Below, one piece after another: positions 45,600-46,141 of a stretch of 46,141 bases of DNA (positions within the stretch are counted from its first letter, which is position 1; the number at the start of each line of letters is the position of its first letter). This DNA comes from Parashewanella hymeniacidonis (GTDB lineage Bacteria; Pseudomonadota; Gammaproteobacteria; Enterobacterales; Shewanellaceae), in contig NZ_JAFEUN010000025.1 in assembly GCF_016900895.1 (NCBI RefSeq), positions 1-46,141 on the forward strand. Direction: 5' to 3'. The position numbers were made by a program, and so were the translations under genes. The notes under the pieces are model-generated. The model was not told the origin of the DNA. It saw nothing but the letters and a program-made list of their open reading frames with translations, and searched no databases.

Positions 45600-46013
45600 T
45601 TATCCTCGTAACATCATATAGTAATGTTGAGTAGTGAAAGAGGCAGCGTCTATTAAGGTTTGCTCGGTAACCTCGCTATTCAGGTTAATTAACTCACTCT
45701 CCGATGGTGTTTCTTGTTCATCAATGGCAGGGGCGGGACCGATTGAGTCACTAATTGGTAAGTGATCTTGTCCATAAGGATGGGGGAGCGAAGTGCTTAC
45801 CTCATATTCAGAGCCTTCGCCGCGACCAATTCTTCTTATTTGATAAGGTGATTTAGCTGCCACGCTATTATTAGATGAATCACTTTCTGTGTCTGTTTGT
45901 AGAAAAGTTATGTGTTGATCTAAATGAGTTTGATACGCTTGAAAAGGTATTTTAGCTCCTTTGACGTCACGACATGCTATTTCAACATCCTTAAGCTCTT
46001 CACTTGTAACCAT
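45600..46013 (-). CDS. Truncated paralogue of the HAD-like protein C-terminus
   Basis: A 137-residue frame. Residues 20-36 (AKIPFQAYQTHLDQHIT) match 309-325 of the HAD-like protein (TKIPLDCYQVHAAKHFS), and the last 18 (LIDAASFTTQHYYMMLRG) match its final 18. The HAD catalytic core is absent; the sequence between the shared parts is acidic, Ser/Pro-rich and unrelated. The first codon is an ATG at 46013 without a strong ribosome binding site. It may be a remnant of a full-length tandem copy or a short functional protein. Confidence 0.55.
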   Translation of the reverse strand: MVTSEELKDVEIACRDVKGAKIPFQAYQTHLDQHITFLQTDTESDSSNNSVAAKSPYQIRRIGRGEGSEYEVSTSLPHPYGQDHLPISDSIGPAPAIDEQETPSESELINLNSEVTEQTLIDAASFTTQHYYMMLRG

Positions 46014-46141
46014 TCACCAAGCCCCTCTTGTTTTTTGTGAAACAAGTCACTTGATCTAACATTGTTACTTGAACGATCTTTTTATGGTGTTTTTATGTAC
46101 ACATGAAAAAGAAAAAATGCTTCGAGAAAGATGCTCCACAA
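46014..46141. other. Window edge, no gene seen
   Basis: The last 128 bases hold no recognisable coding sequence in continuation of the truncated HAD paralogue. A CTTGTTT/AAACAAG inverted repeat lies at 46027-46046. Confidence 0.4.

Overview
The window looks like chromosomal DNA from a gammaproteobacterium of the Shewanella group. The gene blocks metH / cob-btu, bamD-rluD-yfiH, xseB-ispA-dxs and pomA-pomB, together with MetJ, sigma-54 and sigma-28 style signals, fit a motile marine Shewanellaceae member. The number of eukaryotic-like genes suggests a host-associated relative such as Parashewanella; that genus guess is inference from memory, not a search result.

Layout. 218-3952 (-) is cobalamin-dependent methionine synthase behind a MetJ-type operator. 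5565-11930 (+) is a tightly overlapping cobalamin uptake and nucleotide-loop operon: ribazole phosphatase-like gene, btuD, btuC, cobT, cobS, cobU, cobQ. It resumes at 12949-14399 with cobO and btuF, then a MAPEG gene, a MITE-like element and a terminator. 16016-20778 (+) is a MacB-type export operon (adaptor, small ORF, ATPase, two permeases) behind a -24/-12 promoter and palindromic upstream sites. It is followed by its probable NtrC-type regulator and histidine kinase (20923-23615). 23605-24018 (-) encodes a secreted avidin-like protein and 24093-25511 (-) an aldehyde dehydrogenase. A broken glyoxalase-like gene and tRNA-Phe follow, then bamD, rluD and yfiH. 31618-38511 is a decayed, mobile-element-rich stretch: a frameshifted gene cut by an IS3-family insertion, an IS91-type relic, a broken tyrosine recombinase and orphan small genes. 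After tRNA-Ile2 come dxs, ispA and xseB (-), and pomA-pomB (+).

The most unusual content is a set of AT-rich, eukaryotic-like genes placed singly between conserved housekeeping genes. They are an inositol-polyphosphate-kinase-like protein (4146-5297), a RING-finger protein sitting antisense inside the cobalamin cluster (11902-12711), two large proteins with death-fold-like helical domains (30098-31417 and the broken 31618-33716), a HAD-phosphatase-like protein (44282-45394) and a truncated paralogue of its C-terminus (45600-46013). A 292-residue orphan (26242-27120) may belong to the same set. Together they look like an arsenal aimed at a eukaryotic host: phosphoinositide signalling, ubiquitin and death-fold signalling. 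No secretion system is visible here, so the effector role is inference.

How the rest works together: BtuF and BtuCD import corrinoids, CobO adenosylates them, and CobU, CobT, CobS and the ribazole phosphatase attach the lower ligand. The cofactor produced serves MetH next door. Small palindromic repeats (REP-like hairpins) recur at four places, including inside the btuF signal-peptide coding region.
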